Shown: piece after piece, positions 32,844-40,849 of the stretch
Layout: the number at the start of each line of letters is the position of its first letter
Numbering within the stretch: position 1 is the first letter of the stretch
DNA from: an uncultured Ruminiclostridium sp.
Lineage (GTDB): Bacteria; Bacillota; Clostridia; Oscillospirales; Ruminococcaceae
Direction of reading: 5' to 3'
Assembly (NCBI GenBank): GCA_949878745.1
Contig: CATLBH010000016.1
Span: forward strand, 1 to 54,691
Length of the DNA: 54,691 nt
Notes under the pieces: model-generated
The model's input: only the letters and a program-made list of their open reading frames with translations
Told to the model about the DNA's origin: nothing
Database searches by the model: none
Made by a program: the position numbers and the translations under genes

Positions 32844-34049
32844 ATGAAATGCAGCAATTGCGGACGTGAGAATAACGAGGGAAAATACTGCGAGGAGTGC
32901 GGTTTCCCTTTGGATAATATCTCCGAGCCTATTTCGGGATCGAAAAACGACGTTTTGTCCGATAGCGGCGCGGAAACTGAAGGCGGCGCGGAAGCGTTTT
33001 CGGAAGAAAATTTTTTCGGCGGGGAAAACCTTGAAATTGCCCCCGAAATAATCGAAGAAGAGGAATACGACGTCGGGGACGAGGAAAACGCAGAGGACGG
33101 GAGAGATCCCGCCGCAAGCGAAGCCCTTGAAAACCTTAAAAAATTTGAAGAGGGAACCATCACGCACCCCGATGAAAAGCCAAAGCAAAAAAGAAAATTT
33201 TACTGTCCCCGCAATCCCATGCTCTGGTCGTTTTTGTGGCTTTTGCTTTTCGGGGCGGTTTTGGGGGCACTGTCGGTATTTTTCTTCAACGTGGATCTTG
33301 ACGGAACGCAGATAGTTTTCGGAACGGTATTTTGTGTATTTACGGCGGCGGTGCTGGCAATTGACTTCGTATATTATTTTCCCGCCGCGCTGACCCTCGA
33401 CAAGCTTCTTAAGGGCAAGGGGGCGAGGCTGGAATACCGTCTGAAAAAACACGAACTGGTGGAACTGGCGGAGAAGGCTAAAAAACGCAACCGCGGTTTT
33501 TATATCGCGATTTCTCTTTTCGGTCTCGCTTTTTCCGTATATTATATTTATATTCTGGCAAATGCTATGGTTAAAACCAATCTAATGTGGATAAGCCTGT
33601 TTTTCAGCATAGGCGTTTTTGCCGTCTTTGCGCTTCTGTTCTTTGTAATGCCGAAATTCAACTACGAAAGAATGATGCAGAACGGCGAGAGAGTAATAGT
33701 GGGAAACAAGTCGGTATACTACGGAGGCACCTACTATCATTGGATAAAGATAAGAACCGAAGCCACCTACGGCACCCTGAATACAAAACGGCACAGGCTC
33801 GAGATAATTTTTACCCAGGAACTGAAAAACGGCGATACCAAGCGCCGAAAGGTTGAGCTTTACGCTCCCGATACGGCCATAAGGGATATAACAAGACTTC
33901 TTAACGAATACGAGGAAAGCGCGAAAAAATACAGGGAAACTCAGTCGAAAAGCTCGGTTATTACCGCCGACGGCGATAAAACGGATAAAAATGACATGAA
34001 AAATAAAAGGAGGAAACATTATGCCGCACATAGGAATAAAAATGCTTGA
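32844..34049 (+). CDS. Zinc-ribbon membrane protein, YcxB-like C-terminus
   Basis: 401 residues. The N-terminal zinc ribbon is CSNCGRENNEGKYCEECG (residues 3-20). A long acidic linker (about 25-110) leads to two pairs of membrane helices (about 130-180 and 215-270). The C-terminal cytoplasmic domain reads GERVIVGNKSVYYGG...HWIKIRTEATYGT, like the PH-fold YcxB-type domain. It is probably a membrane sensor or scaffold; no function is known. The 3' end overlaps the tautomerase start by 29 bases. Confidence 0.75.
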   Translation: MKCSNCGRENNEGKYCEECGFPLDNISEPISGSKNDVLSDSGAETEGGAEAFSEENFFGGENLEIAPEIIEEEEYDVGDEENAEDGRDPAASEALENLKKFEEGTITHPDEKPKQKRKFYCPRNPMLWSFLWLLLFGAVLGALSVFFFNVDLDGTQIVFGTVFCVFTAAVLAIDFVYYFPAALTLDKLLKGKGARLEYRLKKHELVELAEKAKKRNRGFYIAISLFGLAFSVYYIYILANAMVKTNLMWISLFFSIGVFAVFALLFFVMPKFNYERMMQNGERVIVGNKSVYYGGTYYHWIKIRTEATYGTLNTKRHRLEIIFTQELKNGDTKRRKVELYAPDTAIRDITRLLNEYEESAKKYRETQSKSSVITADGDKTDKNDMKNKRRKHYAAHRNKNA

Positions 34050-34257
34050 GGGAAGAACCGAGGAGCAAAAGAAAAGAGCCGCCGAAGCCGTTAAAAACGC
34101 GCTTGCGGAAGCTCTCAACATGGGGGATCATTATATAACAGTTTCCATTGAGGATTTTAACGCGGAGCAGTGGCAGGAGGTGTTCAAAAGCGAGATCACC
34201 GACAAGCCCGATAAGGTTTACGTTAAGCCCAATTACGATCCAAAGAGTCTTTTGTGA
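34021..34257 (+). CDS. 4-oxalocrotonate tautomerase-family protein
   Basis: 78 residues. Pro follows the initiator Met, giving the catalytic N-terminal Pro1 after Met removal. GIKMLEGRTEEQKKRAAEAV and ITVSIEDF complete the tautomerase fold. It is a small enzyme forming oligomers; its substrate in this context is unknown. A clear AAAAGGAGG lies inside the upstream gene, so it is translationally linked to it. Confidence 0.9.
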   Translation: MPHIGIKMLEGRTEEQKKRAAEAVKNALAEALNMGDHYITVSIEDFNAEQWQEVFKSEITDKPDKVYVKPNYDPKSLL

Positions 34258-34275
34258 TAAAGCGGGCGTATTTTA

Positions 34276-34806
34276 ATGAAAACTTATTTTACGGAAAGGC
34301 TTAAGCTTCGACATTTTAGACCTGATGACGCAAAAGCGGCTTTTGAGTATATGGGAAATCATGAAAACACAAAATACACCCGTTCGGGGATTCAATCTTA
34401 CGAAAACTGCGTAAATTTTATCTCCGGACTGTCCGAGGAAGATTATGTTTTCGCCGTGGAATATGAGGGAAAAGTAATAGGTACGACGGAGCTGAGCCTG
34501 TGCGAAGATAATCAGGCCACATTGGGCTGGATAATTCACCGTGATTTTTGGGGCAGAGGCTTTTGTACCGAGATAGGACGGCTGCTCTTAAAAATCGCCT
34601 TTGAGGAAGCGGGACTTCGCCGCGTAATCGCTCACTGTGATACCGAAAATGCGGCTTCGTGGCATGTTATGGAAAAAATCGGAATGCGCCGCGAGGGATG
34701 TTTTATCGGCGGAAGATGCGCTTATGCGTATGCCCCGTACAGGTACGGTGACGAGTATTCATACGGTATTCTTAAGAAGGAATATAAAAAGCTAAACACC
34801 ATTTAA
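34276..34806 (+). CDS. RimJ/RimL-type GNAT acetyltransferase
   Basis: 176 residues. The N-terminal TERLKLRHFRPDDAKAAFEYM and motif A WIIHRDFWGRGFCTEIGRLL (about 95-114), then NAASWHVMEKIGMRREG, are typical of the RimJ/RimL branch that acetylates protein N-termini or small amines. The ribosome site is weak. It is followed at once by a palindromic repeat. Confidence 0.88.
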   Translation: MKTYFTERLKLRHFRPDDAKAAFEYMGNHENTKYTRSGIQSYENCVNFISGLSEEDYVFAVEYEGKVIGTTELSLCEDNQATLGWIIHRDFWGRGFCTEIGRLLLKIAFEEAGLRRVIAHCDTENAASWHVMEKIGMRREGCFIGGRCAYAYAPYRYGDEYSYGILKKEYKKLNTI

Positions 34807-34817
34807 AAGGAGAATAA

Positions 34818-34909
34818 TACTAATCCCTCTTTAAACTGTTGGATTAGTGTTTCGGGGGCAATCCCTTTTTAACCTGTGGGTATTACGTCAGTGTAAAAAG
34901 GGATTGGTA
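34818..34909. repeat. TACTAATCCC repeat, long form, abutting a start codon
   Basis: TACTAATCCC...GGATTGGTA, same layout as the copy at 21041. It ends four bases before the ATG of the glyoxalase-fold gene, and its AAAAAGGGA near the right end is the only ribosome-site-like sequence for that gene. Confidence 0.9.
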
Positions 34910-34913
34910 TAAA

Positions 34914-35423
34914 ATGCACCCAATAATAGATCACATAGACATAACCGTCGAAGATTTATATCGTGCCGAAAAGTTTTACGACAAGCTTTTGCCGCTGTTG
35001 GGATTTGATCTTTCTGCAAAGGAATACACGGAAGTGCCCGAACACGAATATAAAATAGTGGAGTATCACAGCTCTTATATGTCTATAGGATTTGTAAACA
35101 GGCGCGATGCTTACAAAAATGAAAAACTCAGCCGACGAAAAGCGGGAGCGCTTCATCATCTGGCATTCAGAGCGGAGAACCGCGAGGAAGTGGACTCCTT
35201 ATTTGAAAAAATTAAAGCTATCCCCGCCGTAATCGTACACCCTCCGAAATTCTATCCCGAATACTGTTCCGATTATTACGCTTTCTTTTTCAAGGATTCG
35301 GAGGGTATAGAATACGAAATAGTAAACTTTGAAAGAGTTAAGGATCCGCTGATTAAATCGGTGTGTGCATATTGCGCGGCAGATTTTTCGTCAGATTGTA
35401 CAAATTCGACGCAGGCGGGCTAG
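34914..35423 (+). CDS. VOC/glyoxalase-fold protein with a repeat-encoded C-terminus
   Basis: 169 residues. MHPIIDHIDITVEDLYRAEKFY starts a vicinal-oxygen-chelate fold, with metal-ligand-type His near residue 8 (DHIDI) and in HHLAF near 82, and Glu in EYEIVNFE near 138. The fold ends there. The remaining 27 residues (143-169) are encoded by the repeat at 35339. The 5' side is bounded by another repeat that also supplies the ribosome site. A small-molecule lyase, isomerase or resistance role is possible. Confidence 0.8.
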   Translation: MHPIIDHIDITVEDLYRAEKFYDKLLPLLGFDLSAKEYTEVPEHEYKIVEYHSSYMSIGFVNRRDAYKNEKLSRRKAGALHHLAFRAENREEVDSLFEKIKAIPAVIVHPPKFYPEYCSDYYAFFFKDSEGIEYEIVNFERVKDPLIKSVCAYCAADFSSDCTNSTQAG

Positions 35424-35504
35424 CGCCCGTCAAGGAGAAGTTGTGCAATCTGACGGAAATATGCAAGCAAGATGCGCGCATCCGATTTAATCAGTGGTTC
35501 CTTA
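35339..35504. repeat. 166-bp MITE-like element, CTGATTAAATCGG family, copy 2
   Basis: Near-identical to 28209-28375. The left end TAAGGATCCGCTGATTAAAT lies inside the glyoxalase-fold reading frame and runs in frame for 27 codons to a TAG within GGGCTAGCGCCC. The right end is ATTTAATCAGTGGTTCCTTA. Confidence 0.92.
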
Positions 35505-35533
35505 AATATTTTACATAATGAAAGGACGCCCAA

Positions 35534-35848
35534 ATGATATACGCTGTTTACGCAATAACGGCTTTATACGCGATTTTATCCTCTATAGCCGCCTTAATCC
35601 AAATGAAAACCTCCAAGGGAAAAGCAACCTCTCTTATAATGCTTATCGGCGGAGTAATTTTGATTGCGGCAATTTTTCTGAATATTCTGCAAATACCTTA
35701 CGGCTGGATCGCGACAATTTCGGGCGGTTTGGCAATATGCGCTGCCGCCTTTATCAACGGAAAGAAAAGCGGAAATTTTCATGCGATTCACCATGTAATT
35801 CGCTTTATCGTAACCGCTTTATTGGTTACGGGATTTATCGTATTTTGA
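35534..35848 (+). CDS. Small membrane protein, four helices
   Basis: 104 residues with four hydrophobic stretches (about 5-22, 35-52, 58-75, 88-104) and few charges, which resembles small integral membrane proteins of the TMEM14/UPF0136 type by helix pattern only. AAAGGACG precedes the ATG. No family can be assigned with confidence. The next gene follows after 19 bases. Confidence 0.65.
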   Translation: MIYAVYAITALYAILSSIAALIQMKTSKGKATSLIMLIGGVILIAAIFLNILQIPYGWIATISGGLAICAAAFINGKKSGNFHAIHHVIRFIVTALLVTGFIVF

Positions 35849-35867
35849 TAAAAGGAGCCGAAATGCT

Positions 35868-36701
35868 ATGAACGCCGATCTGACAAAAATTACGGAAAAT
35901 TTTCTTAATGAAATGAAAAATAACGAAGGAGTAATCGGCGTATGGAGCTTCGGCTCGGCTGCCCGCGATATGTCCGATGAATATTCCGACGCCGATATTG
36001 TTTTTTTGATCAACGGAAGTAAATTCAAAGAAACGGAAAAGAAACTTGAAGCAGTGATATTGGGGATATGCGATGACATACTAATTTGTTATGAGGAAGA
36101 GTTTAACGGCGAATCTATAATCAATAACGGTTATCTTATAGAAAAGGACAACAACATTTTCCAGCTTGATATTTTTCTTCTCAATAATGACAGAAAAGAC
36201 GACTTTATATGCAGAATACATTACACCGATATTTTCGAGAGAGATATTTTGTTTGACCCAATGGGCTATGTTAAAGAGCTTTGCGGAAATTGTCCTCACG
36301 GAAGTTTATGGAACAGCAATGTAAGCAAATTATTCACAACATATCTTTATCATTTTTATATGAGTGCAAAATATCTTGCAAGAAAAGATCATTTTAAACT
36401 TAATAATGTTATGAGGAAGCTTTTTGAAACCCACTCCTCCCTTTTGTTATCACTTTATGACAGCATTAAATGGGGCGGCGAAGGAAATAAGCTTAATTTT
36501 ATTCCGGCGGAAAAACAGGGACACTTGAAAAAATATTTTTGCTGCGAAGATTTTACGGTAGACAAAGCAAATTTGCTCAAGGAAATTGAGTATTTTCAAT
36601 CCGATATAGAAGAAACCGTCCAAAGTATCGGTACAAAAAATTATACCGATACTTTGGACGGCGTAAAAAAATTTTGGCTTAAAACTACCGCGAAAATTTA
36701 A
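35868..36701 (+). CDS. AadE-like nucleotidyltransferase-domain protein
   Basis: 277 residues. GVWSFGSAARDMSDEYSDAD (about residues 24-43) is the GS...D.D active site of aminoglycoside adenylyltransferase-like enzymes. FQLDIFLLNN near 98 supplies a third Asp. The helical C-terminal domain resembles the ANT(6)/Lnu group. It could adenylylate a small molecule or be a resistance homologue; substrate unknown. Base use is more AT-rich than the neighbours, which suggests acquisition. Confidence 0.75.
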   Translation: MNADLTKITENFLNEMKNNEGVIGVWSFGSAARDMSDEYSDADIVFLINGSKFKETEKKLEAVILGICDDILICYEEEFNGESIINNGYLIEKDNNIFQLDIFLLNNDRKDDFICRIHYTDIFERDILFDPMGYVKELCGNCPHGSLWNSNVSKLFTTYLYHFYMSAKYLARKDHFKLNNVMRKLFETHSSLLLSLYDSIKWGGEGNKLNFIPAEKQGHLKKYFCCEDFTVDKANLLKEIEYFQSDIEETVQSIGTKNYTDTLDGVKKFWLKTTAKI

Positions 36702-36711
36702 AACGTTTTTA

Positions 36712-36765
36712 TACTAAACCCTTTTTAAACTGACGTAATATCCACAGTTTGAAAAGGGTTTGGTA
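36712..36765. repeat. TACTAATCCC repeat, short form (54 bp)
   Basis: TACTAAACCCTTTTTAAACTG and CAGTTTGAAAAGGGTTTGGTA are near-perfect inverted halves around ACGTAATATC. It lies between two converging genes and may serve as terminator. Confidence 0.88.
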
Positions 36766-36790
36766 TTAACATAGCGATAACCAACACTCA

Positions 36791-37234
36791 TCAAAAAGCC
36801 AGCCTTCTCTCAACTTCCTCTATAAGCTTGGGTTGTATCAGCGGATATGTCCAGTTGTTTATAAGTTCTTCCGTTATAATGATCTTCTCTATTTCGCTTT
36901 CGCTGTGAAGTTCATTTTCGAAGGCATGAATATCCGCATAAAACAACATACCGAAGGTTTCGTCCTCATCGCTTCTATTGACGGTGTTTTTTCCCTTAAC
37001 CGAATAAACGCAAACCGGAACAAGGCGGAAATCCAAAGCCCCCGTTTCCTCCCTAAGTTCCCTTTCAGCTGCTTCAAAAATCGATTCCCCCGCTTCTCTA
37101 TGTCCGCCGGGGCACTCATAAGTGTCTCTTTGTCTGTGCTTACAAAACACCCATTTTCCTCGGGTTTTGCCAACGATCACCGCAAATTTGAGCAGACCGT
37201 CCTCTGCGCTTTCGTGAAATTTAACTTCAATCAT
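36791..37234 (-). CDS. NUDIX hydrolase
   Basis: 147 residues. The Nudix box GGHREAGESIFEAAERELRE followed by ETGA (about residues 43-66) is complete. It hydrolyses a nucleoside diphosphate linked to some moiety, with Mg2+ bound by the REEtE Glu residues. It starts nine bases after the ychF stop and is likely in its operon. Confidence 0.92.
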   Translation of the reverse strand: MIEVKFHESAEDGLLKFAVIVGKTRGKWVFCKHRQRDTYECPGGHREAGESIFEAAERELREETGALDFRLVPVCVYSVKGKNTVNRSDEDETFGMLFYADIHAFENELHSESEIEKIIITEELINNWTYPLIQPKLIEEVERRLAF

Positions 37235-37243
37235 TTAACCTTT

Positions 37244-38338
37244 TTATACGTTAAATCTGAACAGCACTACGTCTCCGTCGTTCATAACGTATTCCTTGCC
37301 TTCCAGCCGCACAAGCCCTTTTTCCTTCGCTCCCGCCATTCCTCCACTGTTTACCAGATCGTCGAAGGAAACTACCTCAGCTCTTATAAAGCCTTTTTCA
37401 AAATCCGTATGGATTTTCCCGGCTGCCTGGGGCGCTTTTGTGCCCTTGGTTATTGTCCACGCTCTTACCTCCTGAGGTCCGACGGTGAGATATGATATCA
37501 GGCCGAGAAGCGCGTACCCCTTGCTTATGATTCGGTTTAGTCCGCTTTCCTCCAGCCCGAGATCCGCCAAAAACATATCCCTGTCCTCTTTGTCCATTCC
37601 CGCGATCTCCGCCTCGATCTGTGCGCAGATGGGGAGAACGGTGCTGTTTTCTTTTTCGGCAATGTCAAGAACCGAGTTATACTCCTTATTTTTGTTTATA
37701 TCTCCCGTAAAATCGGCTTCGCTCATATTTGCGGCGTAAATAACGGGCTTGTTAGATAAAAGGGGAACTGTTTTTATGATTTCCGATTCCTCGTCGGAAA
37801 AGTCAAAGGATCGCGCGGTATTGCCGTCCTCCATATGGGAGGTAAGCCTTTCCAGAAAATCAATCTCCCTTTGTATGCTTTTATCGCCCTTTAGCAGTTT
37901 TTTGTCCTTGTCCAGACGGCGCTGAAGTATTTCAAGATCGCTGAATATCAGCTCCAGGTTGATGGTTTCTATATCCCTTGCGGCACCTATCGTGCCGTCC
38001 ACATGTATTATATTGTCGTCCTCGAAACAGCGGACAACGTGCACAATCGCGTCCACCTCCCTTATATCCCCGAGAAATTTATTACCAAGCCCTTCGCCCT
38101 TTGAGGCGCCTTTTACCAGCCCCGCTATATCCACGAATTCCAGCGTCGCGGGAGTGAATTTCTCTGGATTATACATTTCCGCCAGCTTGTCCAGACGCTT
38201 GTCGGGAACGCTTACGATTCCCACGTTGGGTTCGATGGTACAAAAAGGATAATTCGCCGATTCGGCTCCGGCGTTGGTAAGCGCGTTAAAGAGAGTGCTT
38301 TTTCCCACGTTGGGAAGTCCCACCATACCTAATTTCAT
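37244..38338 (-). CDS. ychF: Ribosome-binding ATPase YchF (Obg family)
   Basis: 364 residues. G1 GLPNVGKSTLFNALT (about 7-21), G3 DIAGLVKGASKGEG and the degenerate G4 NMSE in place of NKxD mark YchF, which prefers ATP. The C-terminal TGS domain ends in RLEGKEYVMNDGDVVLFRF. It is a universally conserved translation and stress factor. A consensus promoter is at 38470. Confidence 0.97.
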   Translation of the reverse strand: MKLGMVGLPNVGKSTLFNALTNAGAESANYPFCTIEPNVGIVSVPDKRLDKLAEMYNPEKFTPATLEFVDIAGLVKGASKGEGLGNKFLGDIREVDAIVHVVRCFEDDNIIHVDGTIGAARDIETINLELIFSDLEILQRRLDKDKKLLKGDKSIQREIDFLERLTSHMEDGNTARSFDFSDEESEIIKTVPLLSNKPVIYAANMSEADFTGDINKNKEYNSVLDIAEKENSTVLPICAQIEAEIAGMDKEDRDMFLADLGLEESGLNRIISKGYALLGLISYLTVGPQEVRAWTITKGTKAPQAAGKIHTDFEKGFIRAEVVSFDDLVNSGGMAGAKEKGLVRLEGKEYVMNDGDVVLFRFNV

Positions 38339-38469
38339 ATTCTTTCATTTCTCCTTTATTTATCGGTGTTTATTGATTTATTTGGGTGTGTACGCACCAA
38401 TTGTATTATATTGCCTGAAACGCCCGTTCAAATTTCAATCTCTTTTAAAAAAGCTTTACACATACAGTA

Positions 38470-38498
38470 ATTATATCATTTTTGCTATTTATTGTCAA
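38470..38498 (-). promoter_or_regulatory. Promoter of ychF
   Basis: TTGACA (38493-38498), 17-base spacer, TATAAT (38470-38475) on the minus strand. The leader is about 125 bases and AT-rich, with no gene in it. Confidence 0.8.
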
Positions 38499-38588
38499 TC
38501 AAACCTTTAAAATTTTTGCCATTTCAATTTCATATAATCATATAATAAATGGAACAAAAAATATCACTCCCCGAAAAAATAACGCCGC

Positions 38589-38639
38589 AAAAAAAACGCC
38601 ACCCGTAAACGGAAAAACTCTTTTCAGTTTACGGGTGGC
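38589..38639 (-). terminator. Strong terminator of the MBOAT-galM-nadA operon
   Basis: Perfect 13-bp arms GCCACCCGTAAAC and GTTTACGGGTGGC followed on the minus strand by eight T. It ends transcription about 110 bases past nadA. Confidence 0.9.
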
Positions 38640-38748
38640 AGTAAAGCCGTTAACAACAGACTATTTTAAAACGCATCAAAACAAGAACAAGCTTCCGAAA
38701 TTGCTCCGCAATTCCGAAGCAATATTTTCCGCTTAGAACATTTTCTAA

Positions 38749-39669
38749 CTAATCCCCCAGCCTCAGCATTTCATCAATACACTTTCTTCCCCTCTCGATC
38801 TCCTCAGTGCTCATAACGATTTCGCACCCGTTTTCGGGCTCCTCCAGCGCTTTCAGAACGTCAAGCAGCGTGGTGATCTTCATATCCGCGCACACCAGTT
38901 TTTTTGAAAGAGGATAAAAGCTCTTTTCGGGGCACTCATACTGCAAGCTTTCCATTATCTGAAGCTCGGTTCCGATAATGAATTCCTTTTTATCCGACTT
39001 TTTGGCGAACGCGGTTATCCCTGAGGTTGAGCCCACGTAATCCGCCAGCTTGGTAACCTCCAGACGGCATTCGGGATGAACCAGCAAAAGCGCGTTCGGG
39101 TGAAGCCTTTTAGCTTCCGACGCTTCTTCTCTCGTTACGGAGGCGTGAATGGGACAGCCGCCGTCGATCGTTCTGATATCCTTTTGCGGCAGCTTTTCCG
39201 CCACATACGCTCCCAAGTTGGGGTCGGGAATAAACAAAATCTTATCGTTGCCGATTTTATTCACTATCTCCACCGCAGAGGAGCTGGTAACGCAAACGTC
39301 GCAGTGCTCCTTAAGCGCGGCGGTGGTGTTGACGTACGCGACCACCGCGCGGTCGGGGTACTGTTTTTTCAGCGCGATAAGGTCGTCGGGGCTGAACTGC
39401 TCGGCCATGGGACAGCCGGCCGCGCCGTTGGCAAGGTATACCCTTTTTTGAGGATTCAGCATTTTCGCGGTTTCCGCCATAAAACGCACGCCGCAGAATA
39501 AAATGTTTTCCGCTCCGATATCGCAGGCGTCTCGGCTGAGCTTAAAGCTGTCTCCCGTTTTATCGGCGATCTCCAATATTTCTTTTTTCACATAGCTGTG
39601 GGCTAAAATACAAAAATCCTTTTCCTTTTTCAGCCGAATTATTTTCTCCTGAACCCGTCGAATGTCCAT
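38749..39669 (-). CDS. nadA: Quinolinate synthase
   Basis: 306 residues. ILAHSYVKKEI near 22, the first cluster Cys in ENILFCGVRFMAETAK near 80, YVNTTAALKEHCDVCVTSS near 110-130, IDGGCPIH and HPECRLEV (second Cys) near 185-195, and NGCEIV (third Cys) near 285 match the NadA [4Fe-4S] set. It condenses iminoaspartate with DHAP to quinolinate in NAD synthesis. NadB and NadC are not in the window. ATG at 39669 follows AAAGGAAG; an upstream in-frame start would add a poorly conserved 27-residue extension. Confidence 0.96.
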   Translation of the reverse strand: MDIRRVQEKIIRLKKEKDFCILAHSYVKKEILEIADKTGDSFKLSRDACDIGAENILFCGVRFMAETAKMLNPQKRVYLANGAAGCPMAEQFSPDDLIALKKQYPDRAVVAYVNTTAALKEHCDVCVTSSSAVEIVNKIGNDKILFIPDPNLGAYVAEKLPQKDIRTIDGGCPIHASVTREEASEAKRLHPNALLLVHPECRLEVTKLADYVGSTSGITAFAKKSDKKEFIIGTELQIMESLQYECPEKSFYPLSKKLVCADMKITTLLDVLKALEEPENGCEIVMSTEEIERGRKCIDEMLRLGD

Positions 39670-39697
39670 TTTACCGCTTCCTTTCCCGTTTTTACGC

Positions 39698-39782
39698 TTT
39701 TGGGGGCACTGACTCCCGTTCATTCGCGGCCTGTGCTCGTTTATCCACAAACAAGGCTATGTTCCGATTTTTGGGGGCACTG
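39698..39782. repeat. Pair of TTTTGGGGGCACTG direct repeats
   Basis: TTTTGGGGGCACTG at 39698-39711 recurs at 39769-39782, filling most of the gap between galM and nadA. An inverted match (AAGTGCCCCCAAAAA) is at 47501 and a looser one (TTTTTTTGGGAGCATTGAC) at about 49693. Function unknown. Confidence 0.6.
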
Positions 39783-39788
39783 TCTTTA

Positions 39789-40820
39789 TTATTCCTCGGC
39801 GCCGAATTCGTAAACCGTAACATGATGATATTCTTCGTTCTTTTTAAGTACGCAGGATCCGAATTGGGGCTTGTTGGGGCTGTCGGGACAGAACTGTGTT
39901 TCAAGGCAAAATCCCGTGTGCTTGCTCATGGGCTTGCCTCCCTTTCCGATCTCGTCTTTCAGTCCGTTGCCGGTATAAAGCTGCATGGCGGGCATATCCG
40001 TCCTGCAAGTGAGAGTGCGGCCGCTGACAGGCTCCTTGGCGAAAGCGGCCATGGGAAGCCCGTCGCCCTTTTGCTCCCTTAAAATAAAATTATGGTCATA
40101 TCCGTCGGCGTCCTTGTGGGCTATGGAACGAAGCTCGGTGAAATCGAATACCGTGCCTTTTACCTCCGCGATTTCTCCCGTGGGAATAAGCGCGTCATCT
40201 ACGGGGGTGTATTTGTCGGCGAATATCTTCATTTCCGTTTCCATTACGTCGCCCTCGCCGCGAAGATTAAAATAAACGTGATTGGTGAGGTTGATTATGG
40301 TGTCCTGATCCGAAACCGCGTCATAGGTGAGGGTTAAAGCGTTTTTCTCGTCAAGGCAGTAGTCTACCGTTATAGCCGCCGTTCCTGGGAAGTTTTCCTC
40401 GCCGTCGGGGCTGGTATAGCCGAATACGACGTGATTTTCGCCGCCTGTCTTGTCCTCTTCAACCGCCACTAATTCCCATACGCGCTTGTTATAGCCTACC
40501 GAACCGCCGTGAAGTGTGTTGTTCCCGTCGTTTTTGTACAGCGCGTATTCGGTTCCGTTGAGAGTGAACTTGCCTTCGCCGATTCTGTTGGCGAAGCGCC
40601 CTATAAGCGCTCCTTGAGAAGAAACTCCGTTAATAAAGCCCTGAATGTCGTCATAGCCCAATACCACGTCGGCAAAATCGCCGTTTTTATCCGCGGTTTT
40701 TACGCTCATAATGGCTCCGCCGTAGTTGGTGAGCGCCACTTCGGTGCCTTTGGAATTCGTAAGGGTGATTTTCCAAAGTTTATAGCCGTCATGAAATCCT
40801 ATGTGTTCTTTTTTAATCAT
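39789..40820 (-). CDS. galM: Aldose 1-epimerase (mutarotase)
   Basis: 343 residues. NRIGEGKFTLNGTEYALYKN, NTLHGGSVGYNKRVWE (catalytic His near 100), LTNHVYFNLRGEGD (second His near 180) and GFCLETQFCPDSPN (catalytic Glu near 305) are the GalM set. It interconverts alpha and beta anomers of galactose and glucose. It lies 29 bases downstream of the MBOAT gene. Confidence 0.96.
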   Translation of the reverse strand: MIKKEHIGFHDGYKLWKITLTNSKGTEVALTNYGGAIMSVKTADKNGDFADVVLGYDDIQGFINGVSSQGALIGRFANRIGEGKFTLNGTEYALYKNDGNNTLHGGSVGYNKRVWELVAVEEDKTGGENHVVFGYTSPDGEENFPGTAAITVDYCLDEKNALTLTYDAVSDQDTIINLTNHVYFNLRGEGDVMETEMKIFADKYTPVDDALIPTGEIAEVKGTVFDFTELRSIAHKDADGYDHNFILREQKGDGLPMAAFAKEPVSGRTLTCRTDMPAMQLYTGNGLKDEIGKGGKPMSKHTGFCLETQFCPDSPNKPQFGSCVLKKNEEYHHVTVYEFGAEE

Positions 40821-40849
40821 TTTTTTATGTCCTTTCGTTTATATATTTT

